The notes beneath the pieces were generated by a model, which saw only the letters and a program-made list of their open reading frames with translations, made no database searches and had not been told where the DNA came from. The position numbers were made by a program, and so were the translations under genes. From the NCBI GenBank assembly GCA_964519665.1, contig CAZFIV010000013.1:1-64000 (forward strand): 64,000 nucleotides of DNA, written 5' to 3'. Within the stretch, counting starts at the first letter, position 1, and every line of letters begins with the position of its first letter. This stretch comes from JANQQN01 sp964519665 (GTDB lineage Bacteria; Myxococcota; Kuafuiibacteriia; Kuafuiibacteriales; Kuafuiibacteriaceae). This document shows positions 54,211 through 62,147 of this stretch, piece by piece.

Positions 54211-56895
54211 TCAGCTACCGAACAGACGAGACAGGAACCGGTTGCGGGCCTTTTGCTCCGCCGGATCCGACTTCGGCTCGGGCGCCGGGCGTCGGGCCAG
54301 GCCGGGCTCGACCCGTCGCGGTACCGGCCCTGCTCGGGTCCTTCGGGCCGCGGCGTCGGGGCTCGGGTCGGCGGCCGATGCGCCTTCGTCGTTCACCCGA
54401 GCCGACCGCCGCCGGGATGTCGACGACCGGCGACCGCGACGTTTGGGCTGCGACTCAGCCGGAACCGCCGACTCGGCGGGGCTGTCGGTTGCTGCGCGGT
54501 CTGACGGTTCGTCTGGGTCGGCCGCCGCTGCCCCGACGGCGTCCTCGGAATCGTCGTCGCCGGTGAGCTCGATGACCTCATCGGCGTAGGGAAGGTCTTC
54601 CGGTTCATCGATCACTCGAGCTTCGGGTTCGTACGTGGCCCCGGGGTTGCCGCCCGCCCTCAAGGCGGCGTCGCTTCCGGCGGCGACCCCCGGCCTCGGT
54701 TCTCCGGAGGGCGACGGCGGCTGGTCGAGCGCAGCCGCCGCTTCCGGGTCCATGGCCTCCGCCTCGACATCGAACCCGAAGGGATCGGCCGGTGACTGAT
54801 CGAGCGCGGCTGCCGCTTCCGCATCCATCGCCTCCGCCTCGACATCGAACCCGAGGGGATCGGTCGCCGGCGGATCGAGCGCGGCCGCCGCTTCCGCATC
54901 CATCGCCTCCGCCTCGACGTCGAACCCGAGGGGATCGGTCGGCAGAACTGGCGCGACGACCGGGGCCTTCGCGCCACGGGCAGCGAGTCGAGCCTTGCGG
55001 GCCGCCTTCAGCTGCTCGAGCAGCTCTGGGGACGGACGTCCGGTAAAGGTCGTGCCCTTCTCTCGGAGCTGCTTCCGCTCCACGGGTTTGATCTGACCGA
55101 CGCTGGGTGCCACTTCGGCCGCCACCTCGTCGGCCGAGACCGCGGGTTCTTCAGCCGCTTGGGCTTCGGCCTGATCGCCGGCCGGCACCTCCGCCGCTTC
55201 GATGCCCTCACCGCCGCGCTTGCGCTTGCGCCGCCGTTTCTTGCGCCCGTTGACCTCTTCGTCGGCGTCGAACAGCTCGGGCTGAACCGCCTGACCGTTG
55301 ACGTTGGCCGAGGCCGCCGCGCGTTCGCGCTCCTTGCGCTTCTTGCGTTTCTTCTTGCGGCGCTCCCGTTCGCGCAGGCGCTCCTCGCGGGGTGGCAGGC
55401 GTTCGGTGATCTCCGCCAAAACCGCCCCCATCGAAAGGAAGACGACCTCGTCCTTGCCGCGGTCGATGTCGGGACGAGCAATGACGACGATGGCGCAGTT
55501 GAACTCTCGCTCCAGCGACAAAAGGGCGTTCCGCTTTTGGTTCAGAAGGTACTCGGCGGTCTCCCGGTGGGTGGTCACCCGAGCTTCTCCGACCCCGCCT
55601 TGGGCAAGGCGAGCCTCGAGTCGCCGCAACAAGCTCAGCGAGTGGGACTCAGCCGTCCGAACCCACCCGGTGCCATCGCAAACGGTGCACCGGCGCTGAA
55701 ACGCTCGCCGCATCCCTTGCCGAATCCGCTGCCGAGTGAATACGCACAGGCCCTTCGAATTGATGCGCGAGATTTTCCAGCGCGCTTTGTCTTCTTTGGC
55801 GGCTTCCGCCAGCACGTTCTCGACCGCCCGCTTGTTGCGGCTCTCTTCCATGTCGATGAAGTCTGCGACCACAATCCCGCCAAGGTCGCGGAGCTTGAGC
55901 TGGCGGGCGATGGCCTCGGCGGCCTCGCAGTTGGTTTTGAAGACCGTCTCTTCGTGGTCGCGTTCGGACGTCATCCGCCCAGAGTTGACGTCGATGGCCA
56001 CCAGGGCCTCCGTCTCATCGATAACGATCGACCCGCCGCTGGCCAGGGAGACCCGCCGCTCGAAGGTCGCCTCGATCTGCTCTTCAACGTGGTAGTAGGC
56101 AAAAATCGGAATCGGGTTTTGGTAGTGATGCAGGCGCTCGACGTCTTCGGGCATCACCTTTTCGAAATAGGCGACCGCCGCTTCGTACTCGCCCGCATCG
56201 TCGATCCAAACCTCATCGATCTCGTCGTTGAAGTAGTCGCGAAGGGTCCTCGCGATGAGATCGGGCTCGGCGTGGATGATCGACGGTGCGCGCGCGATCG
56301 ACGCCGACTTCATCACTTTTTGGTAGTGGGCGTGAAGGACGTCGAGGTCTTTCTGGATTCCGATACGGGTCTGGTTGAGCCCGGCCGTTCGGACGATGAA
56401 GCCGCATCCCGCGGGCTTTTTCACCCGCGAAACCATCGACTTTAGGCGGCGGCGAAGCTTTTCGTCCTCGATTTTTCGAGAGACGCCCTGCGCGTCGCTG
56501 CCGGGCATCAACACCGTGTATCGCCCCGCCAACGACAGATAGGTCGTCAGGGTCGCGCCCTTGTCACCCACGGCGTCCTTGGCGACCTGGACGACGATGT
56601 CTTGCCCGCGCTTCATGACGTCCTGAATACGAGGACGGTCGGCGCCCGGCTTCTTGTGGTACGCCAGCGGAGAAATCTCGCTGAACGGCAAGAAGCCTTG
56701 CTTGTGGGCGCCGAAGTCGACGAACGCGGCCTCGAGAGACCCTTCGACGTTGTGAACGACGCCCTTGTAGATGTTTCCTTTAATGGTACTGGTTTCGGCT
56801 GCCTCGATGTCGAGTTCGATGAGGTCACCGTCCTCGACGATCGCGATCCGAAGCTCGTTTCGAGCCGTCGCGTTGATGAGCATGCGCGTGGTCAT
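54211..56895 (-). CDS. rne: Ribonuclease E/G with long disordered repeat-containing tail
   Basis: An 894-residue RNase E/G-family endoribonuclease. The N-terminal catalytic part begins MLINATARNELRIAIVEDGD and contains the S1-type region (GNIYKGVVHNVEGSLEAAFV). The sensor and DNase-like core has LVAIDVNSGRMTSERDHEET (metal-binding Asp) and VADFIDMEESRN. The zinc-link is RRCTVCDGTG. The C-terminal 350 residues are charged and disordered, with K/R-rich RNA-binding patches, three 25-residue repeats and an Arg/Ser-rich stretch (RRGRRSSTSRRRSARVN). That long tail is the degradosome-scaffold hallmark of RNase E rather than RNase G. An unusually long leader separates it from the divergent guaB. Confidence 0.9.
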   Translation of the reverse strand: MTTRMLINATARNELRIAIVEDGDLIELDIEAAETSTIKGNIYKGVVHNVEGSLEAAFVDFGAHKQGFLPFSEISPLAYHKKPGADRPRIQDVMKRGQDIVVQVAKDAVGDKGATLTTYLSLAGRYTVLMPGSDAQGVSRKIEDEKLRRRLKSMVSRVKKPAGCGFIVRTAGLNQTRIGIQKDLDVLHAHYQKVMKSASIARAPSIIHAEPDLIARTLRDYFNDEIDEVWIDDAGEYEAAVAYFEKVMPEDVERLHHYQNPIPIFAYYHVEEQIEATFERRVSLASGGSIVIDETEALVAIDVNSGRMTSERDHEETVFKTNCEAAEAIARQLKLRDLGGIVVADFIDMEESRNKRAVENVLAEAAKEDKARWKISRINSKGLCVFTRQRIRQGMRRAFQRRCTVCDGTGWVRTAESHSLSLLRRLEARLAQGGVGEARVTTHRETAEYLLNQKRNALLSLEREFNCAIVVIARPDIDRGKDEVVFLSMGAVLAEITERLPPREERLRERERRKKKRKKRKERERAAASANVNGQAVQPELFDADEEVNGRKKRRRKRKRGGEGIEAAEVPAGDQAEAQAAEEPAVSADEVAAEVAPSVGQIKPVERKQLREKGTTFTGRPSPELLEQLKAARKARLAARGAKAPVVAPVLPTDPLGFDVEAEAMDAEAAAALDPPATDPLGFDVEAEAMDAEAAAALDQSPADPFGFDVEAEAMDPEAAAALDQPPSPSGEPRPGVAAGSDAALRAGGNPGATYEPEARVIDEPEDLPYADEVIELTGDDDSEDAVGAAAADPDEPSDRAATDSPAESAVPAESQPKRRGRRSSTSRRRSARVNDEGASAADPSPDAAARRTRAGPVPRRVEPGLARRPAPEPKSDPAEQKARNRFLSRLFGS
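54720..54940 (-). repeat. 75-bp coding repeat in RNase E tail, 3 copies
   Basis: Three in-frame copies with a 75-base period (anchor GCCTCC on the plus strand at 54755, 54830 and 54905) encode DPLGFDVEAEAMDAEAAAAL-type 25-residue units. They differ at few positions. The acidic repeat lies between two basic RNA-binding stretches of the tail. Confidence 0.93.
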
Positions 56896-57240
56896 GGGAA
56901 GCTGGTCTCCGCGAGCTTCGAGCGCGGATCGCGAGCACGGGCCATCGTGCGGTTCGGGCTAGGTTCAGACCTTCGCTGGTGGGCGCCAGGGTGGTGACCG
57001 AGGAAGGGGCGGCCTCGACCAGGGCGCTCGACGAGCCAGGGGCATTGAACGGTAACCGGGCCATTCGAAAGCCGGTCCGGCGGTCAACGATGCGTAGGTC
57101 GCTCACGCAACCACCTCGCCGTCGACCGTGCGAGTCAGCGGAGTGCGGGGTCGGCCCGACGCGACGACGGGAACGCTGACTTCGCGTTCGCGTTGAGTAC
57201 GTCGTTGGCGAGGCCGGACTTCGGTCACTCGAAGCTCCTG

Positions 57241-57264
57241 CGCGCGCCTTCTGCGCGCGGTTTT
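57241..57264 (+). terminator. GC-rich hairpin followed by TTTT upstream of guaB
   Basis: CGCGCGC (57241-57247) and GCGCGCG (57253-57259) pair around CTTCT and are followed by GTTTT (57260-57264). On the plus strand this is a good intrinsic terminator, yet no annotated plus-strand gene precedes it. It lies 188 bases before the guaB start. Confidence 0.5.
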
Positions 57265-57266
57265 GA

Positions 57267-57338
57267 GGCGTGAGCACCCCTGGCGAGGTGTCTCGGGGAT
57301 AGGCCCCGACCGCGGTGCGTCACGCCCAATTCGTTTTT
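57267..57338 (+). ncRNA. Candidate structured RNA element before guaB
   Basis: GGCGTGA plus GCACC (57267-57278) pairs with GGTGC and TCACGCC (57314-57326), with a single G bulge, giving a 12-bp closing stem. Inside, CGGGG (57294-57298) and CCCCG (57304-57308) form a second hairpin around ATAGG. A run of five T follows at 57334-57338. It could be a leader or attenuator of guaB, a small RNA, or on the other strand part of the rne leader. The structure is derived by hand only. Confidence 0.4.
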
Positions 57339-57451
57339 AACATACATCGAGACGTCCCCCCTGACCATCGTCATGCCCTTAGTCTCGCTTCTGAGGTCGA
57401 CGGTGGAACATCGTTGACCACCTGGGTCGGTCCCCTTACCCGTCGGAGACC

Positions 57452-58906
57452 ATGCGAGTGGAAGACCTGTCGGAAGGCTTGGCCTTCGATGATGTGCTTC
57501 TGAAACCGGGTTACTCGGAAACCCTACCTAAGGACGTCGACGTCCGCACTCGATTTACCCGGACGATTCGACTGAACATCCCCCTTGCCTCGGCCGCGAT
57601 GGACACCGTGACTGAGGCGCGGCTGGCCATCGCCCTCGCCCAGCTGGGCGGGATCGGCGTGATTCACAAGAACATGCCCGTCGAGCGGCAGGCGGCGGAA
57701 GTCCGGAAGGTCAAACGGTTCGAGTCCGCCGTGATCGCCGAGCCGATCACCGTGCGCCCCGATGCGCCCCTGCAGGTGGCTCAAGCGCTGGTCGAAGAAC
57801 ACGGCTTCAGCTCTTTTCCGGTGGTCGACGGGGGGCTCCTGGTCGGCATTCTGACCGGCCGGGACATGCGGGCCAGTCGAGACGACAACACCCTGATCCG
57901 AGACCTGATGACGCCGGACCCCGTGACCGTGCTCGAAGGCACCTCGTCGGATGACGCCCGCGGCGTGATGCATCGCCACCGCAAGGAAACCCTTCCGATC
58001 GTCAACGGTCAGGGGCAGCTGGTCGGGCTCATCACCCTGAAAGACATCGAAAAGCGCGCTCGGCGCCCCTACGCCAACACGGATGAGCTCGGCCGACTCC
58101 TGGTGGCCGCCGCCATCGGCGTCGGTCCCGACCGCGAAGCGCGCGCCGAGGCCCTCGCCAAGGCCCAGGTCGACGCGTTGGTCGTCGACACGGCCCACGG
58201 ACACAGCAAAGGCGTCATCGAGAGCGTGAAGCGCCTCAAAGAGCGCTTCCCCGATCTGCAGATCGTGGCGGGGAATGTGGCCACCGCCGAGGGCACCGAA
58301 GCCCTGGTCGAGGCGGGCGCGGACGCCGTCAAGGTCGGCATTGGGCCTGGGTCTATCTGCACGACCCGAATCGTGGCCGGGGTAGGCGTTCCTCAGATTT
58401 CGGCGATCGCCGATTGCCGAACCGCCGCCGAATCTCACGGGGTCCCCCTCATTGGCGACGGTGGGATCAAGTACTCGGGCGATGTGGTCAAAGCGATCGC
58501 CGCCGGTGCGAACTGCGTCATGGTCGGCTCGCTGCTCGCCGGGGTGACCGAATCTCCGGGCGAGGTCGTCCTGTTCGAGGGGCGAGCCTTCAAGGCGTAC
58601 CGCGGAATGGGTTCGCTGGGCGCCATGCAGCAGGGTTCGGCGGACCGATACGCTCAGGCCGGCGTCGCGAGCCCCAAGCTGGTTCCGGAAGGCATCGAGG
58701 GCCGCGTTCCATTCAAGGGGCCCCTTGAAGAAACGGTTTGGCAGCTCGTGGGGGGGCTTCGCGCCGGAATGGGCTACGTTGGCGCGGCCCGCATCGATGA
58801 GCTCCAAAAGAAGGCACAGTTCGTCCGGATCTCCTCAGCGGGGCTGAAGGAGTCCCACGTACACGACGTGGTGGTGACCAAGGAGTCGCCGAACTACACT
58901 CGGTAG
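57452..58906 (+). CDS. guaB: IMP dehydrogenase
   Basis: A 484-residue IMP dehydrogenase, the first committed step of guanine nucleotide synthesis (IMP to XMP with NAD). The start is ATG 57452. The TIM barrel is interrupted by two CBS domains (about residues 95-210; VVDGGLLVGILTGRDMRASR and VNGQGQLVGLITLKDIEKRA). The catalytic loop cysteine is Cys303 in GPGSICTTRIVAGVG. The phosphate-binding DGGIKYSGD and the flap YRGMGSLGAMQQGSADRY are present. It is divergent from rne and converges with dapF, where the two genes overlap by 13 bases. Confidence 0.95.
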   Translation: MRVEDLSEGLAFDDVLLKPGYSETLPKDVDVRTRFTRTIRLNIPLASAAMDTVTEARLAIALAQLGGIGVIHKNMPVERQAAEVRKVKRFESAVIAEPITVRPDAPLQVAQALVEEHGFSSFPVVDGGLLVGILTGRDMRASRDDNTLIRDLMTPDPVTVLEGTSSDDARGVMHRHRKETLPIVNGQGQLVGLITLKDIEKRARRPYANTDELGRLLVAAAIGVGPDREARAEALAKAQVDALVVDTAHGHSKGVIESVKRLKERFPDLQIVAGNVATAEGTEALVEAGADAVKVGIGPGSICTTRIVAGVGVPQISAIADCRTAAESHGVPLIGDGGIKYSGDVVKAIAAGANCVMVGSLLAGVTESPGEVVLFEGRAFKAYRGMGSLGAMQQGSADRYAQAGVASPKLVPEGIEGRVPFKGPLEETVWQLVGGLRAGMGYVGAARIDELQKKAQFVRISSAGLKESHVHDVVVTKESPNYTR

Positions 58907-59769
58907 CCCGGAGCTTGAAGCTCCGAAGCCGCAAGCTCGATTTCACCGTCGAAGACGTGTCGCGCACCACCGGTGATGGTCACCTGGCCAAGGCTCGCCC
59001 CCGGGCCGGAGTCTTCGGTCGGACGGCCTTCGACGGTCACCGAGAGCGGGCCGCCGGGTAGGTCGACCCACACCGGACCCGCCGACACCAAGCCATCGCG
59101 AAGGACGACCGCGGCCGCGGCTGCCGCGCCGGTGCCGCACGCCTGCGTTATCCCTGAACCCCGCTCGAAGACCACCAACTTCACCCGCGCCCCTTCCAAG
59201 GACGCGAAACCGACGTTGACGCGCTCCGGGAACGACGGATGCCGTTCGAGGGATGCACCGTAGCGCTCCGCCAACGCCCGCAGGTCGATGCCCGCCGCGA
59301 ACGGGGCGAGCACCAGATGCGGATTTCCGAGCGAGACGGCGGTGGCACGAAACTCGGTGTCGTCGACCGGGGCCCGCACCGAGTCCTCGATCAGGACCGC
59401 CTCACCCATCGAGACGCGAACCTGACCGTCGGATTGCAGCCACCCTTCCCGGAGGCCGGCGTCGGTATCGACGACCACGTGGTGCCGCCCTAAGCCCTCG
59501 AGGTGATGACGAACGATACAGCGAAGACCGTTGCCGCACATCTCGGCCACGGTCCCATCGGCGTTGAACACGTGCATTCGAACGGCCGCCTCGGGGTGGC
59601 GGGGGGGTAACAGCGTCAGGACGCCGTCAGCGCCGATGCCCAGCCGCCGGTCACACATCCGGGCGGCCGCTTCGGCGCACACCCAATGGTGCGCGCCGTC
59701 GATGACGACAAAGTCGTTCGCGAGACCTTCGTATTTGGCGAAGCTGACTCTTGGCACGTTCTCCATCAC
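58894..59769 (-). CDS. dapF: Diaminopimelate epimerase
   Basis: A 291-residue DapF interconverting LL- and meso-diaminopimelate for lysine and peptidoglycan synthesis. The two catalytic cysteines are Cys78 in NADGTVAEMCGNGLRC and Cys211 in GSGITQACGTGAAAA. The substrate-binding segments KYEGLANDFVVIDG and VSLGNPHLV also match. The first codon is GTG 59769 followed by ATG 59766; either may be used. The start region overlaps, on the opposite strand, with the upstream part of the lipoprotein gene frame, and the end overlaps guaB by 13 bases. Confidence 0.92.
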   Translation of the reverse strand: MMENVPRVSFAKYEGLANDFVVIDGAHHWVCAEAAARMCDRRLGIGADGVLTLLPPRHPEAAVRMHVFNADGTVAEMCGNGLRCIVRHHLEGLGRHHVVVDTDAGLREGWLQSDGQVRVSMGEAVLIEDSVRAPVDDTEFRATAVSLGNPHLVLAPFAAGIDLRALAERYGASLERHPSFPERVNVGFASLEGARVKLVVFERGSGITQACGTGAAAAAAVVLRDGLVSAGPVWVDLPGGPLSVTVEGRPTEDSGPGASLGQVTITGGARHVFDGEIELAASELQAPGYRV

Positions 59770-59819
59770 ACGGCACGGTGACCGTTGGAGTCAAAGGTCG
59801 GCGGCGGTACCCTTTTTTC

Positions 59820-60644
59820 ATGACGTCTCTGTCCCGCGGCCTCGCGTACTTGTCCTTGGTCGGCGCGTTCGCCCTCGTCGGCTGCGACTTTCTCGAAGAT
59901 AAGCCCGCATCGACCCTCGTCGCCGCCCTGGTCGTTCGCACCCCGAGCGTTTCAGTGCCCGATCGCATCGAGATCGCGACCGAAACATCGGCGACGGTCT
60001 TTGTGGCCCTGCTCGCAAATCCGGAGTCGACCCCCGACCCGGTCGGCGACGCGTCCGTCCAGATCTTGTTTGATGGAAGGGCGGTATCCGTCCCCCCATT
60101 GACGCCGAGCGCCGGCACCTACGCCCAAAGCTCCCTGACCGACGGTTCGCTCACCTACGTCGATGGGGCCGACTACCTCGTCGAAGCCCGGATCGATGGC
60201 ATCGCCTTTGGCGGTACCGTCGAGGCGCCTCCCACGTTGACTCCGGGCGCGCTTATGCTGAGCCCCAGCCCGACGATGGCCGTTGCGGGCCTTCCTGACG
60301 TGATGGTCCATCCGGCGATGACCGAGCTGAACATCTCGTGGCTGCAGTCGTTCGGTCGGTATTCGTACGTCACCGTTTTTCGGGCCGATCCGAACAACCC
60401 TAACAACCCCGAGGTGATGTTCGATAATCAACCCTCCGATACTTCGGATATCCTCGAATTCACCAGCGGGGAGCCCCGCACCAGCCAACGAATTCCTGCC
60501 GAGACGTTTGCCGACGATGGGCTCTATGCGGTCACCTTGGTGACCATGGACATCTCCGACGACCTCCTATCGGACACCTTTGACGGCTCTCCGATCCTCG
60601 TAGGGTCCGGCACCGCCGTGTTGTTGGCGGTAGGCGAGATTTAG
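59820..60644 (+). CDS. Lipoprotein, unknown function
   Basis: A 274-residue lipoprotein from ATG 59820, where the signal peptide starts (LAYLSLVGAFALVGC, lipobox LVGC); the frame is open 23 codons upstream but that part overlaps the divergent dapF start. The mature part is rich in Thr, Val and Pro with beta-sandwich-like alternation (IEIATETSATVFVALLANPE, DGSLTYVDGADYLVEARIDG). It is possibly an Ig-like or carboxypeptidase-regulatory-like fold. No enzyme motif is seen. It ends 2 bases before gph, so the pair is probably co-transcribed. Confidence 0.65.
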   Translation: MTSLSRGLAYLSLVGAFALVGCDFLEDKPASTLVAALVVRTPSVSVPDRIEIATETSATVFVALLANPESTPDPVGDASVQILFDGRAVSVPPLTPSAGTYAQSSLTDGSLTYVDGADYLVEARIDGIAFGGTVEAPPTLTPGALMLSPSPTMAVAGLPDVMVHPAMTELNISWLQSFGRYSYVTVFRADPNNPNNPEVMFDNQPSDTSDILEFTSGEPRTSQRIPAETFADDGLYAVTLVTMDISDDLLSDTFDGSPILVGSGTAVLLAVGEI

Positions 60645-60646
60645 CC

Positions 60647-61333
60647 ATGCATCGCGCACCCATTGTCTTCGACCTCGACGGCACGCTCGTCGATTCTCTT
60701 CAAGACATCGCGGCTGCGCTGAACGCCGTTCTGTCCCATCTTCATTGTACACAACATCCAGTCGACACCGTCCGAACCATGATCGGTGGCGGGGCCCGAA
60801 AGCTCCTCGAGCGCGGACTCGGCCCGTCGAACGGTCACAAGCTCGACGAGGCCATGGACCGGTTTCGTATCGAGTACCGAGCCCGTCTGCTGGACAACAC
60901 GCGGCTGTACCCGGGCATCGAAGCCGTGCTCGCCCACCTGCGTCACGAGGGGCGAACGTGGTCGATCGCCACCAACAAGCCCGCCGAGTTCACCGGCGAG
61001 CTGATCGAGGGACTCGACCTGTACCGCCTGGGGCTCACGAGTTGGGCGAGCGGCGACGAGGTCCCGGCCAAGAAGCCAGCCCCCGACGTCTTGGTGCTCG
61101 CAGCCGAGCGGGGAGGTTACCGCGCAACCGAGCCCCGAGCCATGACCTACGTCGGCGACATGCCGGTCGACGTCGAGTGTGGCCGCCGTTTCGGTTGCCC
61201 GACGGTCGGTGTTTCGTGGGGCTTCGATCCCGAGGGAACCCAGCAAGCCGAGCCGGACTTCGTCGTCCACAACGCCGACGAGCTCCTCAGCGTTCTGCGG
61301 TTCAGGAAAACCAACCCGAACGCTCGGGGCTAG
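60647..61333 (+). CDS. gph: HAD-family phosphatase, phosphoglycolate phosphatase-like
   Basis: A 228-residue HAD phosphatase. Motif I is IVFDLDGTLVDSLQDIAAAL, motif II the threonine in WSIATNKPAEFTGEL, motif III the lysine in AKKPAPDVL, and motif IV TYVGDMPVDVECGRR. The cap is the four-helix type of phosphoglycolate phosphatase (Gph), which removes 2-phosphoglycolate formed in DNA repair or carbon metabolism. The gene follows the lipoprotein by two bases. HAD substrates are hard to predict, so gph is the most likely rather than the certain identity. Confidence 0.82.
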   Translation: MHRAPIVFDLDGTLVDSLQDIAAALNAVLSHLHCTQHPVDTVRTMIGGGARKLLERGLGPSNGHKLDEAMDRFRIEYRARLLDNTRLYPGIEAVLAHLRHEGRTWSIATNKPAEFTGELIEGLDLYRLGLTSWASGDEVPAKKPAPDVLVLAAERGGYRATEPRAMTYVGDMPVDVECGRRFGCPTVGVSWGFDPEGTQQAEPDFVVHNADELLSVLRFRKTNPNARG

Positions 61334-61461
61334 CTGCCCCGACGAAGGGTCAGCTTCGTGTCCGCCGTCAAATCAGCTGGCCCTTGTTCGCGTCTTGGGC
61401 GGAGGCTACCGTTCGCCGCAGAATGACCGGGCGCACCGGCTCGGCTTCCAAAGGAGCGCAC

Positions 61462-61977
61462 ATGAAACGTCTCGCGACTGCGGCCGTATTGGCCGTTGCA
61501 ACCCTCGTCGGCGTTGAAGAAGCCCACGCGCACAACCGCGCGCAGGGCGTCGGCCTCGGGGTGGCGGCCGGCGTGAACCTGGCTGACGCCGACAACATCG
61601 ACCTCGATACCAGCTTTTCCTGGGGCTTTTTCGTTGATATCCCGCTGATCGAAACCTTTTACATCACGCCCGCCGCCACGCTTTACCAAATCGACAATGG
61701 CGATGGCGAGTCTCAGTCGATCACTGACATCGACCTCAACTTCAAGTTTATCGTACCCGTCGGCGCTCTGTCGTTCGGCATCGGGGGCACTTTCGGTTTG
61801 ACCACGGGCCTCGGCGACTATCAGCCGCATTACGGCGGGCTCGGGTACGTCGGCTTCAACATCGTCTCGAACCTCGACCTGTTCGCGATGGTTCAGTACA
61901 AACGGCTCACCACCAACAACGACCTGCCGGACTACAACAACATCCACATCTACGGTGGGACGATGTTCCGGTTTTAG
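61462..61977 (+). CDS. Small outer-membrane beta-barrel protein
   Basis: A 171-residue protein from ATG 61462 with AAGGAG at 61451-61456, 5 nt upstream. A signal peptide (LATAAVLAVATLVGVEEAHA) precedes a glycine- and aromatic-rich barrel (SWGFFVDIPLIETFYITPAA, LGYVGFNIVSNLDLFAMVQY) ending in GGTMFRF. The terminal Phe and alternating pattern indicate an eight-stranded OmpA/OmpW-like barrel. Longer upstream frame is read-through of gph DNA in another frame and is not coding. A strong hairpin lies downstream at 62034-62071. Confidence 0.75.
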   Translation: MKRLATAAVLAVATLVGVEEAHAHNRAQGVGLGVAAGVNLADADNIDLDTSFSWGFFVDIPLIETFYITPAATLYQIDNGDGESQSITDIDLNFKFIVPVGALSFGIGGTFGLTTGLGDYQPHYGGLGYVGFNIVSNLDLFAMVQYKRLTTNNDLPDYNNIHIYGGTMFRF

Positions 61978-62033
61978 ACCGCCCCTCGGATTCAGAGACG
62001 TCAGCGAAGACAAGAGAATGTCTCGGCCCACGT

Positions 62034-62071
62034 GCGGTCCAAACGCCTCATGAACGAGGCGTTGTGACCGC
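62034..62071 (+). terminator. Two-tier hairpin after the OM barrel gene
   Basis: GCGGTC (62034-62039) pairs with GACCGC (62066-62071), and inside AACGCCTC (62042-62049) pairs with GAGGCGTT (62056-62063) around ATGAAC. The total is 14 bp with a small internal loop. It lies 57 bases after the stop and 77 before the NtrC-type regulator. No T run follows, so termination may be Rho-aided or the element may act as an operator. Confidence 0.55.
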
Positions 62072-62147
62072 ATAATGGAAAAATCCATGCCCAAAAGTAC
62101 AGATTTAGCGCATATCGCCGCCATTCTCGTACACAATCCGGGATGAC

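Larger units (their letters stand above)
56896..57451. other. Divergent RNase E / guaB intergenic region
   Basis: About 555 bases lie between the rne and guaB starts. Short open frames exist on both strands but none resembles a protein. The right part (57241-57338) contains two strong hairpins, described separately. The length is compatible with a long autoregulatory leader of rne, as known in E. coli, or with a leader or small RNA on the guaB side. I found no recognised riboswitch consensus. Confidence 0.5.

Noticed and set aside
56825..57277. 150-codon minus-strand frame upstream of RNase E
   Set aside because: Overlaps the true rne start, is Arg/Ser rich with no domain, and spans the hairpin region.
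57711..57730. GGTTCGAGTCC resembling a tRNA T-arm
   Set aside because: It lies inside guaB, and no cloverleaf or acceptor stem can be formed around it. A similar GGTTCGAATC near 6070 is inside the decarboxylase gene.
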